DNA from: Sporobacter sp942492735
GTDB taxonomy: Bacteria; Bacillota; Clostridia; Oscillospirales; Oscillospiraceae
DNA: 64,000 bases
Direction of reading: 5' to 3'
Assembly (NCBI GenBank): GCA_942492735.1
Contig: OW818648.1
Span: 1,612,001 to 1,676,000 of the forward strand
Below are positions 41,905 through 50,505 of this stretch, one piece after another (position 1 is the stretch's first letter; every line of letters begins with the position of its first letter). Both the position numbers and the translations under genes were made by a program. The notes below the pieces were generated by a model that did not search any database, was not told the DNA's origin, and saw only the letters and a program-made list of their open reading frames with translations.

Positions 41905-43056
41905 TCAGTATTTTTCCGGCGCGTCTGACAAATAGACCCTCGGGACACGCGGTGAAACAGCGCAGAGAAGCTCCCAGGAAATTGTATCTGCTTTGTTTGC
42001 CAGGTCCACAACAGAAATAAACTCTTTACCGTCGCGCCCGAAAACCGTGACGACATCGCCTGTTTGGGCGTCAGGTATATCCGTGAGATCGACCATGCAC
42101 ATATCCATGCATATCCGGCCAATTTGATGGGCTCTCTTTCCGCGGATGAGGACATCTATTTTGCCCGACAGGACGCGGTGCAGTCCGTCGGCATAACCGA
42201 TTGTAATAACGGCAACTTTTCTTTTGGATGGTACCGTATAAATTCTGCCGTAGCTGACAGTGTCGCCCTCGTCTAATTCCTTGATCTGAGCGATGCGCGC
42301 TTTGAGTTCCATCGCGGGTCTCAGTTCTATCCCGCCTGTTTCCTCGTCGGGATAAAACCCGTAAAGCATGAGGCCGGGGCGAACCATGTCGATATAAGTC
42401 CAATCATAGTTTATCATTGCGCCGCTGTTGGCGCAATGCTTTATTTGGAATTTATAACAGGCGCTTTTTTCAAGTCTGTCAACAAGCGCTTTGAAATCAT
42501 TGAACTGCTTCTCGGTATAAGCGTCACCGCAGACGTCCGATATGGCAAAATGCGAAAAAATGCCTTCGGGGTAAAGACCGGGGAGCATCAAGGTGCGCAG
42601 CATGTCCTTTTCGGGGTCCCTGCCATCATGGCATGTAAAGCCGAGCCTGCCCATGCCGCTGTCAGCTTTTAAATGCACGTTGAGTGTTTTGCCGAGGGAA
42701 ACGGCCGCGTTCGAGAATTCTTCTGCCATCTCAAGACTATAGACTGTCTGTGTCAAATTTTGTTCCAAAAGTTTGTGTGTAAATTGCGTCGGCGTGTAGC
42801 CCATGATGAGAATCGGCAGCGTGATGCCGCTTTCTCTGAGGGTCAGCGCTTCGTCGATACAGGCCACACCTAAATAGTCGCACTTTAATTCCTGCAGCAG
42901 ACGGGCAACCTGTACGGCGCCATGCCCGTATGCATCGGCCTTTACAATGCCAAGAAAGCGCGTGCCGCTATGCAGCCGCGCTCTCATTGCTATATAATTA
43001 TGTTCAATGTTTGAAAGGCTGACTTCAGCCCAGGCTCTCATTTGCATATAACTCAT
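41905..43056 (-). CDS. alr: Alanine racemase
   Basis: PLP-dependent enzyme giving D-alanine for peptidoglycan. From ATG 43056 (AAGGA 10 bases upstream) it has 383 residues; the frame is open 22 codons further. Lys39 in GIVKADAYGHGA binds PLP, and the second catalytic residue is the Tyr in TVSYGRIYTVP region. The C-terminal beta domain ends normally. It is third in a minus-strand series with the NAD(P)HX repair enzyme and a lipoprotein gene, a frequent arrangement in Firmicutes. Confidence 0.94.
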   Translation of the reverse strand: MSYMQMRAWAEVSLSNIEHNYIAMRARLHSGTRFLGIVKADAYGHGAVQVARLLQELKCDYLGVACIDEALTLRESGITLPILIMGYTPTQFTHKLLEQNLTQTVYSLEMAEEFSNAAVSLGKTLNVHLKADSGMGRLGFTCHDGRDPEKDMLRTLMLPGLYPEGIFSHFAISDVCGDAYTEKQFNDFKALVDRLEKSACYKFQIKHCANSGAMINYDWTYIDMVRPGLMLYGFYPDEETGGIELRPAMELKARIAQIKELDEGDTVSYGRIYTVPSKRKVAVITIGYADGLHRVLSGKIDVLIRGKRAHQIGRICMDMCMVDLTDIPDAQTGDVVTVFGRDGKEFISVVDLANKADTISWELLCAVSPRVPRVYLSDAPEKY

Positions 43057-43158
43057 AAATTTCGATTCCTTTATACTGCCCATAACTATTTCCACGCGAT
43101 TTCGTAGGGTCGATGTCCACAATGGCCTGTCGGGGTTAGATGATTTTTGAATCCCCTA

Positions 43159-43740
43159 CTATTCTATTATGACGTTGTCAAACTGACAGCCGATTACCAT
43201 TTTGCCGTTATCGCTCAGCTCAGATCGGACAGGGAGATGCGTCTTAACGTCAAACCACGTTCTCTGCTTCACCGTCTCGGTAATATCGGTCGTCACGGCG
43301 AGTGTATCCGTATCCCCGAGCGTTTCAAAATTACAGCCCGATATGTAGCCGCGCTGCCACTGCGATATCAGGACGGGGAGTGCTTCAGCGGGAGAGAGGC
43401 CGTCTTTTGTCACAGCGCCTGTATCAAGCACGGCACCATCATATTTGAGAGTGCCACCTGAGACGGAAACCTCCGCGGTCAGACCGGCGATGGATTCGGG
43501 CGCCGTTATTTCAATTTCTCCCTTGTCGGCATTTCCGACATATTTGAATGTAAAATCATAGACACGCTCGCCGTAATCCGCTCTGACCACTGTCCCGATT
43601 TCCAACTTCTCCGCCGCTATCAAGCTTGCCCTGATATCCAGTGCCAGCTCCTGTCCTTTGCTTTTGCCACCATGGCAGGAGGAGAGAAGAACGAGCATGC
43701 TCAGTGTTATCATTAGTGCAAGTGTTTTCACTTGCCTCAA
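43159..43740 (-). CDS. LolA-like lipoprotein
   Basis: 193-residue predicted lipoprotein. Signal peptide with lipobox LLSSC (Cys near residue 22) targets it to the outer face of the membrane via Lgt. The mature part is beta-rich and resembles the LolA/LolB-like outer-membrane lipoprotein carrier fold seen in Gram-positive sigma-regulator and sporulation lipoproteins; WFDVKTHLPVRSEL is typical of that family. Precise function unknown. It begins 16 bases after the NAD(P)HX gene and is followed by alr, so the three are co-transcribed. Confidence 0.75.
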   Translation of the reverse strand: MRQVKTLALMITLSMLVLLSSCHGGKSKGQELALDIRASLIAAEKLEIGTVVRADYGERVYDFTFKYVGNADKGEIEITAPESIAGLTAEVSVSGGTLKYDGAVLDTGAVTKDGLSPAEALPVLISQWQRGYISGCNFETLGDTDTLAVTTDITETVKQRTWFDVKTHLPVRSELSDNGKMVIGCQFDNVIIE

Positions 43741-43755
43741 CGGACGATCACCCCA

Positions 43756-45282
43756 TTATGTGTTTGATATGACGGATTTAATTGCCTGCGGCAGCATATC
43801 TATTATTTTTGTGGCTGTGACTGAGTATTCGCCGTACAGCGCCGCGCACATATCACCTGCCAGCCCGTGCAGGTATACAGCAGCAAGGACTGCGTCCTTG
43901 ATGGGGAACTTCTGCCCGACGAGTGATGTGATAATTCCGGCGAGAACATCACCCGTCCCGCCCTTTGCCATAGCCGGCCCGCCTGTCGTGTTGACGTAGA
44001 CTGTCCCGTCCGGCAGTGCGGTAATCGTCCGGTGGCCTTTTAAAACGAGGATGCAGCCATGTTCAACAGCAAATCGGCGCGCTGCCTCGAGCCTGCTACC
44101 GGTCAAAACATCAACACCGAGGCGCTTGAATTCGCCGGCGTGTGGCGTGAGGATGACGGGACACCCGGCCTCGTCCAATATATCTATATTCCCGGAGACG
44201 GCATTTATGCCATCGGCATCCAGAACCAGCGGGACTCTCGAATTCTTTATAATGGCGCATATGATTTCATCAATGGATTGGGACTGCCCGAGCCCAGGCC
44301 CGACGAGGCAGACATCCGCCTTCTTCAGCCTGTCAAGGATGGCGTAGACCGCCAGACCGCCGAGAGTACCTTCGGCCGTGCAGGGCAGGGGGAAAGGCAT
44401 TTCTTCCTCACACTTGACGGCGGTGATTTGGTATATTGCTTCCGGTACGCCGAGAGAAACAAGTCCGGCTCCCGCGACGGAAGCCGCCTTTGCGGCAAGC
44501 ACAGGCGCGCCCGAAAAACCGACGCTTCCGGCAATGATAAAGTCGCGTCCATAGTCACCCTTATGCGTGACTTTAAGGCGGTGCGGCAGCGTAATATCAC
44601 CGGCTGTTACGGCGAAGCAGTCCGTTTTGGCTTTATCTGTCAGTCCGGCCGGAATGCCGATGTCGACGACGCGAACATCACCGCAGCAAGCACAACCGGG
44701 TTCGACAAAAAGGCCGGGCTTCGCATACGAAAAGGTCACTGTGATATCAGCTTTGACGGCATCGCCCAGAATTCTTCCGGTATCAGCCTCGACGCCGCTG
44801 GGGATGTCCGCGGCGACAACGCGCGCCGTAGAATTATTAATGAGCCGGACAGCGTCTAAGGCGCTGCCGCGCAGCTCGGTATTCAGTCCAATACCGAAAA
44901 TGGCATCGATAATGACCTCACACTGCTTTACGGCATCCGCGGCGTCCGCGCTGCTTAAGAAATCCTCCAGAACACCGCCGAGCTCATTGAAACGCCGCTC
45001 CATCTCAAGCGTGTCAGGCGTCATTTTTTCCCGTCTGCCAATCAAAAAGGCGCGAACGCCAAAGCCCTGCTTGAGAAGATAAACTGCAGCACCAACGCCG
45101 TCGCCGCCGTTATTACCGGCACCGCAAAAAATCGAAATCGTGCCGTTTTCACGTGATAGTTCCATCGCCGCAGCGGCCATCTGCTGTGCCGCGTTTGTCA
45201 TGAGGTGGGTTGAAGGTATGCCGAGAACGTCAATAGCATGACGATCCATATCGCGCATTTGAGATGAATTCAGGAGTTTCAC
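43756..45282 (-). CDS. nnr: Bifunctional NAD(P)H-hydrate epimerase/dehydratase
   Basis: 508-residue metabolite-repair enzyme that restores damaged NADHX and NADPHX. The N-terminal YjeF epimerase domain (to about residue 215) contains IFCGAGNNGGDGVGAAVYL; the C-terminal ribokinase-like dehydratase has VGPGLGQS, LTPHAGEFKRL and the nucleotide-site AKGGTGDVLAGI. GTG 45282 is preferred over the upstream TTG because GGAGG lies 6-7 bases before it. It heads the operon nnr-lipoprotein-alr and diverges from the T-box leader of pheST. Confidence 0.93.
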   Translation of the reverse strand: MKLLNSSQMRDMDRHAIDVLGIPSTHLMTNAAQQMAAAAMELSRENGTISIFCGAGNNGGDGVGAAVYLLKQGFGVRAFLIGRREKMTPDTLEMERRFNELGGVLEDFLSSADAADAVKQCEVIIDAIFGIGLNTELRGSALDAVRLINNSTARVVAADIPSGVEADTGRILGDAVKADITVTFSYAKPGLFVEPGCACCGDVRVVDIGIPAGLTDKAKTDCFAVTAGDITLPHRLKVTHKGDYGRDFIIAGSVGFSGAPVLAAKAASVAGAGLVSLGVPEAIYQITAVKCEEEMPFPLPCTAEGTLGGLAVYAILDRLKKADVCLVGPGLGQSQSIDEIICAIIKNSRVPLVLDADGINAVSGNIDILDEAGCPVILTPHAGEFKRLGVDVLTGSRLEAARRFAVEHGCILVLKGHRTITALPDGTVYVNTTGGPAMAKGGTGDVLAGIITSLVGQKFPIKDAVLAAVYLHGLAGDMCAALYGEYSVTATKIIDMLPQAIKSVISNT

Positions 45283-45375
45283 GATGACGCCTCCCAATTA
45301 AAATTCTACTTAAAACTTGACCACATTATATTTCAATTCCCTGTTTTAGTCAATTTTTTGTTGCTATCAACATAA

Positions 45376-45405
45376 TTGTATGATATATATAATAAGTAAT
45401 ATAAT
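45376..45405 (+). promoter_or_regulatory. Promoter of the pheST T-box transcript
   Basis: TTGTAT (45376-45381), 18-bp spacer, TATAAT (45400-45405) in an AT-rich region immediately upstream of the T-box leader. Confidence 0.65.
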
Positions 45406-45412
45406 ATATTAT

Positions 45413-45668
45413 GGCTGTGATCGGGAATATAGTGCGCATGGCATGTTCATGCTTTTGTAACGCCAAAGAGAGGGGATGCCGCCGGCTGAAAGCTCCCCGC
45501 GTCATAAACACTTGGTTCGCCCGTGAGCTCCGGCTAATCACCGGCGTTTTGTCACGTTACAGACAACAAAGAGCAGTAAACAGGTCCATTACATGGCCCT
45601 GGACTGAATTTGGGTGGTACCGCGGAAGAATGTCTTTCGTCCCTATTGGGATGAAGGGCTTTTTTATT
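45413..45668 (+). promoter_or_regulatory. T-box riboswitch controlling pheS-pheT
   Basis: Classical tRNA-sensing leader. Stem I elements AGAGAGGGGA and GCTGAAAGC are present, followed by a specifier-loop segment with TTC (45516-45518), the phenylalanine codon, matching the downstream genes. The T-box sequence TGGGTGGTACCGCGG (45611-45625) precedes an intrinsic terminator CTTTCGTCCC/GGGATGAAGG with TTTTTT (45633-45666). Uncharged tRNA-Phe pairing with the T-box would favour the antiterminator. The specifier assignment is by position and downstream-gene agreement. Confidence 0.9.
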
Positions 45669-45692
45669 TCTATGTGGTATTTTGCAGATAAT

Positions 45693-45764
45693 GTAGGGGC
45701 GATTCACGAATCGCCCACGCGCGGATTGTCAATAAACGGTGGGCGATTCGTGAATCGCCCCTAC
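45693..45764. repeat. Dispersed palindromic repeat cluster, copy C
   Basis: Inverted units with core GGCGATTCACGAATCGCC (45693-45716 and 45741-45764), with outward GTAGG/CCTAC ends, inserted between the T-box terminator and pheS. Same family as 23.8 and 35.9 kb. Confidence 0.9.
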
Positions 45765-45815
45765 GAAACAAATTAAGAGAGACATGTGATTGATTTAGTT
45801 GAGGAGTTGAAATTC

Positions 45816-46841
45816 ATGAAAGAACAATTGGAAAAATTGAAAAACGAAGCCGTGTCGGCGCTTGAATCCGTCGCGGATTTAAACGCGCTCGAGAGCGTGC
45901 GCGTCCGGTTTTTAGGTAAGAAGGGCGATATCACGGCGATACTCAAGCAAATGGGCGGCTTGTCGGCTGAGGAGCGCCCTGTCATCGGGCAGCTCGCGAA
46001 CCAGATCCGCGCGGATATTGAAGAGGCTATTGAGAAGCGCGTCGCCGGCATCGAGGAAAAGGAACTGACCCGGCGACTCGTCAGCGAATCGCTCGATGTC
46101 ACAATCCCAGGAACGGCTGTTGCCATCGGCCACCGCCATCCAATGTCTATCGTCCTCGACGAGGCGAAAGACATCTTCATCGGTATGGGATTTTCCATTG
46201 CGGAAGGGCCTGAGGTGGAGCTGTCTGTATACGATTTTGACATGCTGAACATCCCCGTCGGACACACAGTCAGAGAGTGGCATGACACTTTTTATATCAC
46301 CGAGGACGAGACTGTGCACCTCCGTTGCCAGACGTCACCTGTGCAGGTGCGCGTCATGGAGAAGCAGCAGCCGCCCATCCGGATCATCTCGCCCGGCCGT
46401 GTCTACAGGAAGGACGATGTCGACGCGACGCACTCGCCGATGTTCCATCAAATTGAGGGTCTTGTTGTTGACCGGGGCATCACAATGGGCAACCTTAAAG
46501 GGACGCTCAATATGCTTGTCCGGAAGCTCTATGGGGAGCACACCGCGACACGTTTCCGCCCGCATCACTTCCCGTTTACAGAGCCATCGTGCGAGGTTGA
46601 TGTGCAGTGCTTTTCCTGCGGCGGCTCGGGCTGCCGTGTTTGTAAGGGGGAGGGCTGGATCGAGCTGCTCGGCGCAGGTATGGTTCACCCGAAGGTTCTA
46701 TCCGGCTGCGGCATCGATCCGGAGATATATTCCGGATTCGCCTTCGGCATCGGCCTTGACCGTATGACGATGCTCCGATACAGCATCGACGATATGCGCC
46801 TGCTTTTCGACAATGACATGCGCTTTTTAAGACAGTTTTAG
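45816..46841 (+). CDS. pheS: Phenylalanyl-tRNA synthetase alpha subunit
   Basis: Catalytic subunit of the heterotetrameric PheRS. 341 residues from ATG 45816, which follows GAGGAG by 9 bases; an upstream TTG frame is rejected. It has the N-terminal coiled coil, then class II motifs 1-3, including RCQTSPVQVR, FHQIEGLVVD and FGIGLDRMTML. A Cys-rich insert FSCGGSGCRVCKGEGWIE is the usual PheS variant. Controlled by the T-box upstream, with a repeat element between terminator and gene. Confidence 0.95.
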   Translation: MKEQLEKLKNEAVSALESVADLNALESVRVRFLGKKGDITAILKQMGGLSAEERPVIGQLANQIRADIEEAIEKRVAGIEEKELTRRLVSESLDVTIPGTAVAIGHRHPMSIVLDEAKDIFIGMGFSIAEGPEVELSVYDFDMLNIPVGHTVREWHDTFYITEDETVHLRCQTSPVQVRVMEKQQPPIRIISPGRVYRKDDVDATHSPMFHQIEGLVVDRGITMGNLKGTLNMLVRKLYGEHTATRFRPHHFPFTEPSCEVDVQCFSCGGSGCRVCKGEGWIELLGAGMVHPKVLSGCGIDPEIYSGFAFGIGLDRMTMLRYSIDDMRLLFDNDMRFLRQF

Positions 46842-46853
46842 GGGGTTGTAAAT

Positions 46854-49226
46854 ATGAATCTTTCACGTAAATGGCTCGCAGCCTATACAGATATTAAGGC
46901 GTCTTCCAAGGAATATGAAGACGCCATGACGCTCTCCGGCTCAAAGGTGGAAATGACGCACGAGCCGTCGGAGGATATAAAAAACGTTCTCGTCGGACGC
47001 GTCACCGAGATCAGCCGCCACCCGGATTCCGACCATTTGTGGGTGTGTCAGGTAGACGTCGGGCAGGCGGAACCTGTACAGATTGTCACAGGCGCGCAGA
47101 ACGTCAAAACAGGTGATCTGCTGCCGGTTGCCCTGCATAAATCGATTCTGCCGGGCGGCAAGAAAATCGAAAAGGGCAAGCTGCGCGGTGTCCTGTCAAA
47201 CGGCATGCTTTGCTCTCTGGGTGAGCTGAATCTCGACAAGCACGATTTCCCCTATGCCGAGGAAGACGGCATCTTCATTCTTCAAGAGGACTGCAAGCCC
47301 GGCGATGATATCAAGTCCGTGATCAACGCCGACGACAGCATCGTTGAGTTCGAAATCACAAACAACCGTCCGGACTGCCTGTCTGTCATCGGTCTCGCCC
47401 GTGAGAGCGCCGTCACTTTCAATACGACGCTCACCATTCCTGAGCCAAAGGTGAAAGGCTGCGGCGGCGACATCAAAGAGCATCTCTCAATCGATATCGC
47501 CAATGCCGACCTCTGCCCGCGTTACACCGGCAGAATGATTAAGAATATCAAGATTGAGCCGTCTCCGAAGTGGATGCGCCAGCGTTTGCGCGCGGCGGGC
47601 GTCCGGCCGATCAACAACATCGTCGATATTACGAACTACGTCATGCTGGAATACGGCCAGCCGATGCACGCCTTTGACTATGCCTGCCTTGACGGCGGTA
47701 AAATCATCGTCAGAAACGCAAAACCGGGTGAGATGATCCATACACTCGACGGGACGCCCCGGGCGCTCACAGCCGATATGCTCGTTATCGCGGACTCGAA
47801 AAAGCCGATCGGCGTCGCAGGCGTCATGGGCGGAGAGAACAGCGAGATTAGTAAAAATACGAAATATGCTGTCTTTGAGTCGGCGAATTTCAATGGCATC
47901 TCTATCCGGAAGACGGCGATTGCTCTCGGTATGCGTACCGACGCGTCCTCCAGATTTGAGAAAGGACTTGACCCCGAAAACACGTATTTGGCCGTCCAGC
48001 GCGCCTGCGAGCTCGTTGAGCAGCTCGGCGCCGGCGAGGTGATAAACGGTGTGATCGATATCACCGCAAAGAAATATGTCCCCACCACACTCGCGCTTGA
48101 GCCCGACAAAATCAACCGGCTTCTCGGCACCGATATTTCAATCGATTTCATGACCGCCACGCTGAAAAAGCTCGGTTTCACAGTGACCGGCGATGCCATG
48201 GTTACAGCGCCTTCCTGGCGCGGCGATATTGAGCACTACTCAGACCTTGCCGAGGAGGTTGCGCGCTTTTACGGCTATAATATTATTGAGTCGACGATGT
48301 TCGGCGGTGAAGCCGTCGCTGGTGGGCTGACGGATAAGCAAGCGCTCGAGCGTCATATCGGCAACGTTTTGAGAGGTTTGGGTTTCAGCGAAATCTACAC
48401 GTACTCCTTCATCAGCCCGTCCGCTTACGATAAGATCTGCCTGTCGGACAATTCGGCTTTAAGAAAGAGCACTGTGATATTAAATCCGCTCGGCGAGGAT
48501 ACAAGCGTCATGCGCACCACCTCGCTGCCATCCATGCTTGAAACACTCGCCCGGAATGTGAACTATCGCAACACCAATGTCCGTCTGTACGAAATGGCCA
48601 AGGTATACCGCCCAATTGGCCAGACACTCCCGGATGAGCGCCTCATCCTGACGCTCGGCGCTTACGGCACCATTGATTTTTCCGCCATAAAGGGCTGTGT
48701 CGAAGCACTTCTGCGCGACATGCGCGTACCGGATGTGACGTTCTCGGCCGACAGGGAAAACACGTCCTATCATCCGGGCCGCTGCGCTGCCGTTTATTCC
48801 GGCAAAACAGCTGTCGGCGTGATTGGGCAGTGTCATCCGTCCGTCGCCAAAAATTACGATATCGGGGAGACGTATACCGCGGAGCTCGACTTTGCCAAGC
48901 TGCTCGAGTGCAGGGCCCTAGAAGGCAAATATGTCTCGCTCCCGCGTTTCCCCGCAGTCTCGCGCGATATCGCCGTTGTCTGCGATTCGGCTGTCACGGT
49001 CGCCGCGCTGACCGACTGCATCAAACGCGGCGGCGGAGCGCTCCTGCGCGAGGTTGCGCTGTTCGATATCTATACGGGCAGCCAGGTGCCAGAGGGCAAA
49101 AAGAGCGTCGCCTTCTCGCTGAAGCTCCGGAGCGACGACATGACGCTCGTTGATGCCGATGCCGACGGAACAACAAAAAAAATACTCGCGCTTCTGGACA
49201 CCGAGCTTGGAGCCGTTATCAGGTAG
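46854..49226 (+). CDS. pheT: Phenylalanyl-tRNA synthetase beta subunit
   Basis: 790-residue structural and editing subunit. Domains in order: tRNA-binding EMAP-like domain (about 40-150, VGRVTEISRHPDSDHLWVCQV), B3/B4 editing domain (200-400, including MHAFDYACLDGG), B5 domain, catalytic-like domain, and the C-terminal anticodon-binding FDX-ACB domain (LPRFPAVSRDIAVVCD to the end). Spacing of 12 bases after pheS with its own ribosome site shows the pheS-pheT operon. Nothing unusual in length or motifs. Confidence 0.96.
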   Translation: MNLSRKWLAAYTDIKASSKEYEDAMTLSGSKVEMTHEPSEDIKNVLVGRVTEISRHPDSDHLWVCQVDVGQAEPVQIVTGAQNVKTGDLLPVALHKSILPGGKKIEKGKLRGVLSNGMLCSLGELNLDKHDFPYAEEDGIFILQEDCKPGDDIKSVINADDSIVEFEITNNRPDCLSVIGLARESAVTFNTTLTIPEPKVKGCGGDIKEHLSIDIANADLCPRYTGRMIKNIKIEPSPKWMRQRLRAAGVRPINNIVDITNYVMLEYGQPMHAFDYACLDGGKIIVRNAKPGEMIHTLDGTPRALTADMLVIADSKKPIGVAGVMGGENSEISKNTKYAVFESANFNGISIRKTAIALGMRTDASSRFEKGLDPENTYLAVQRACELVEQLGAGEVINGVIDITAKKYVPTTLALEPDKINRLLGTDISIDFMTATLKKLGFTVTGDAMVTAPSWRGDIEHYSDLAEEVARFYGYNIIESTMFGGEAVAGGLTDKQALERHIGNVLRGLGFSEIYTYSFISPSAYDKICLSDNSALRKSTVILNPLGEDTSVMRTTSLPSMLETLARNVNYRNTNVRLYEMAKVYRPIGQTLPDERLILTLGAYGTIDFSAIKGCVEALLRDMRVPDVTFSADRENTSYHPGRCAAVYSGKTAVGVIGQCHPSVAKNYDIGETYTAELDFAKLLECRALEGKYVSLPRFPAVSRDIAVVCDSAVTVAALTDCIKRGGGALLREVALFDIYTGSQVPEGKKSVAFSLKLRSDDMTLVDADADGTTKKILALLDTELGAVIR

Positions 49227-49280
49227 CCGGATGGCATAACTGCCCATGTTCTTTTTTAACTGCGTTACCGGATTTTTGGA

Positions 49281-49310
49281 TTGACAACCAAAGTAATTTT
49301 GCGGTATAAT
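49281..49310 (+). promoter_or_regulatory. tRNA-Thr promoter
   Basis: TTGACA (49281-49286), 18-bp spacer, TATAAT (49305-49310), 72 bases before the tRNA. Between them is an imperfect 20-bp direct repeat of CGAATCCGCTTCGTGTATTC (49324-49343 and 49347-49366). Confidence 0.75.
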
Positions 49311-49382
49311 GACCTTCGCCATGCGAATCCGCTTCGTGTATTCAAACGAATCCGCTCCGCGTATTCATTGTGGCAAAAGGAC

Positions 49383-49458
49383 GCTGGTGTAGCTCAGCCG
49401 GTAGAGCAGCGCATTCGTAATGCGCAGGTCGTCAGTTCGAGTCTGACTATCAGCTCCA
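49383..49458 (+). tRNA. tRNA-Thr (anticodon CGT)
   Basis: 76-nt cloverleaf: acceptor GCTGGTG/TATCAGC (with two G-U pairs), D arm AGCTCAGCCGGTAGAGC, anticodon stem GCGCA/TGCGC with loop TTCGTAA (anticodon CGT reading ACG), T arm with GTTCGAGTC, and an encoded CCA end. Followed by a strong terminator. Its 3' half is duplicated 4.18 kb downstream. Confidence 0.95.
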
Positions 49459-49500
49459 AGAAAACCCCTGTAGTTGTGGTGACTGCAGGGGTTTTTGGTT
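49410..49500. repeat. attL-like direct repeat (copy 1): tRNA 3' half plus terminator
   Basis: This 91-bp stretch, from the anticodon stem to the end of the terminator, recurs at 53589-53679 with one difference (G versus A in the terminator stem). Its terminator portion (47 bp) occurs a third time at 54940. Such duplications are what integration into a tRNA 3' end leaves. Confidence 0.85.
49461..49496 (+). terminator. Terminator of tRNA-Thr
   Basis: CCCCTGTAGT/ACTGCAGGGG stem (one G-U), preceded by AAAA and followed by TTTTT. Confidence 0.9.
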
Positions 49501-49645
49501 ATTATACGAAAATGTTATGTCAATGAATTTCCCACCTTTTTCCCACCTAAGCTTGGAAAACAGAATAAATAGCCCCATCTAGGGGTAATAAAACGAGCCT
49601 GACGGAAATGAATCTCCGACGGGCTCCTTAACTTTTCGATGCCTT

Positions 49646-49747
49646 TTATTTCGCCTTCCTTGCCTTTGGAGGATTTAACATATCCTCTAAGGTTTCCGCT
49701 GCAACCTCATCAGCCGAGCGGATCGCATAAGCGTATATGTTTGCGGG
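49646..49747 (-). pseudogene. C-terminal remnant of a tyrosine-type integrase
   Basis: 34 codons ending at TAA 49646 read ANIYAYAIRSADEVAAETL and then EDMLNPPKARKAK. This is the characteristic end of phage/ICE-type tyrosine recombinases, in which the Tyr of xIYAHAI is the nucleophile. Everything upstream is replaced by other gene fragments. Located about 190 bases from the tRNA attachment site, where an integrase belongs. The flanking 49528-49547 carries two TTTCCCACC copies 11 bp apart, like integrase arm sites. Confidence 0.65.
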
Positions 49748-49749
49748 TC

Positions 49750-49899
49750 AATGTAAACGCTCTGGAAGTCTTGAAAATCCCTCTCCGACAGAATCTCATT
49801 ACCGGCGAAATCGTCAAACGCTGATAGGATGTTCCTGAGCCGCAAAATCGCGCCATACAACCGGATAAAGTTCTTTTTCGCTTCCTCGCCGATGATTGG
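49750..49899 (-). pseudogene. hsdR: C-terminal fragment of a type I restriction HsdR subunit
   Basis: About 50 codons, PIIGEEAKKNFIRLYGAI and LRLRNILSAFDDF, AGNEILSERDFQDFQSVYI, match the conserved C-terminal helical region of type I restriction R subunits. It is fused on one side to an integrase end and on the other to a transposase start, each in a different reading frame, so it is a stranded fragment. Confidence 0.65.
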
Positions 49900-50470
49900 C
49901 TGTATTTGTTCGCATTTGCTTCAATTTTAGTCCCATCTACAAACAGATGCTCATACTTGATCTCACCCAGTTCTGACAGCTTCTCAATTGTCTGATAGAA
50001 GAGCTCCTCGCCGCATTCCGTCAGCCGTTTGCTCCGGAAACGGGCGATCTCACTGTGATTGGGCGCGTTTTCTCCGTTGAGCAGCCAGATGAAATTGATA
50101 TCACGCTTGCAGGCCGAGGCGATGGCTCGGCTGGAGAAGATGCCTTCCATTATGGCGTATACCACTATCTTCAGCATCGTGACGGGATTCGTTGCCGGGC
50201 GTCGGCCTGTGCGTTTGTATGCTCTCAATAGCGGGGTGTAATCCATCTCCTCCATTATTTCGCCTAAGAGCCGCACACTGTCATCCGCCGGTATGATCTT
50301 TTCAGCACGTATCTCGTCTATTTTCAGTTGCACATTTCATTTTTCCGTGCCATAATTAGCACGGTATTAGTTGTTTTTCATCAACTCAATTATACCAAAA
50401 AACAGAGCCGTTGTGTCTGCTTTCGCAGTCATTTCGGCTCTGTTTTTGCAGGCTGTTTTGCTACAGCCCC
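49900..50470 (-). mobile_element. Truncated IS1182-family insertion sequence
   Basis: The transposase frame starts at 50333 and gives about 145 recognisable residues of the IS1182/DUF772 type (MQLKIDEIRAEKIIPADDSV, IMEGIFSSRAIASACK, HLFVDGTKIEANANKY) before it runs into the HsdR fragment at about 49900. The catalytic C-terminal part is gone. Upstream lies a terminator-like hairpin and, at about 50451-50470, GGCTGTTTTGCTACAGCCCC, which looks like the outer inverted-repeat end. One end intact, other deleted, so it cannot transpose. Confidence 0.75.
50401..50447. terminator. Terminator-like hairpin inside the IS end
   Basis: ACAGAGCCG/CGGCTCTGT stem followed by TTTTTG on the plus strand; insertion sequences often carry such hairpins at the transposase 5' side to block read-in transcription. 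Confidence 0.65.
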
Positions 50471-50505
50471 TTTTTGACTGTGGAGGGGGATATAATCAAA
50501 TCTGC

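Noticed and set aside
44059..44859. 266-codon plus-strand frame opposite the NAD(P)HX repair gene
   Set aside because: Antisense shadow of a certain gene; product has no domain and no start signals.
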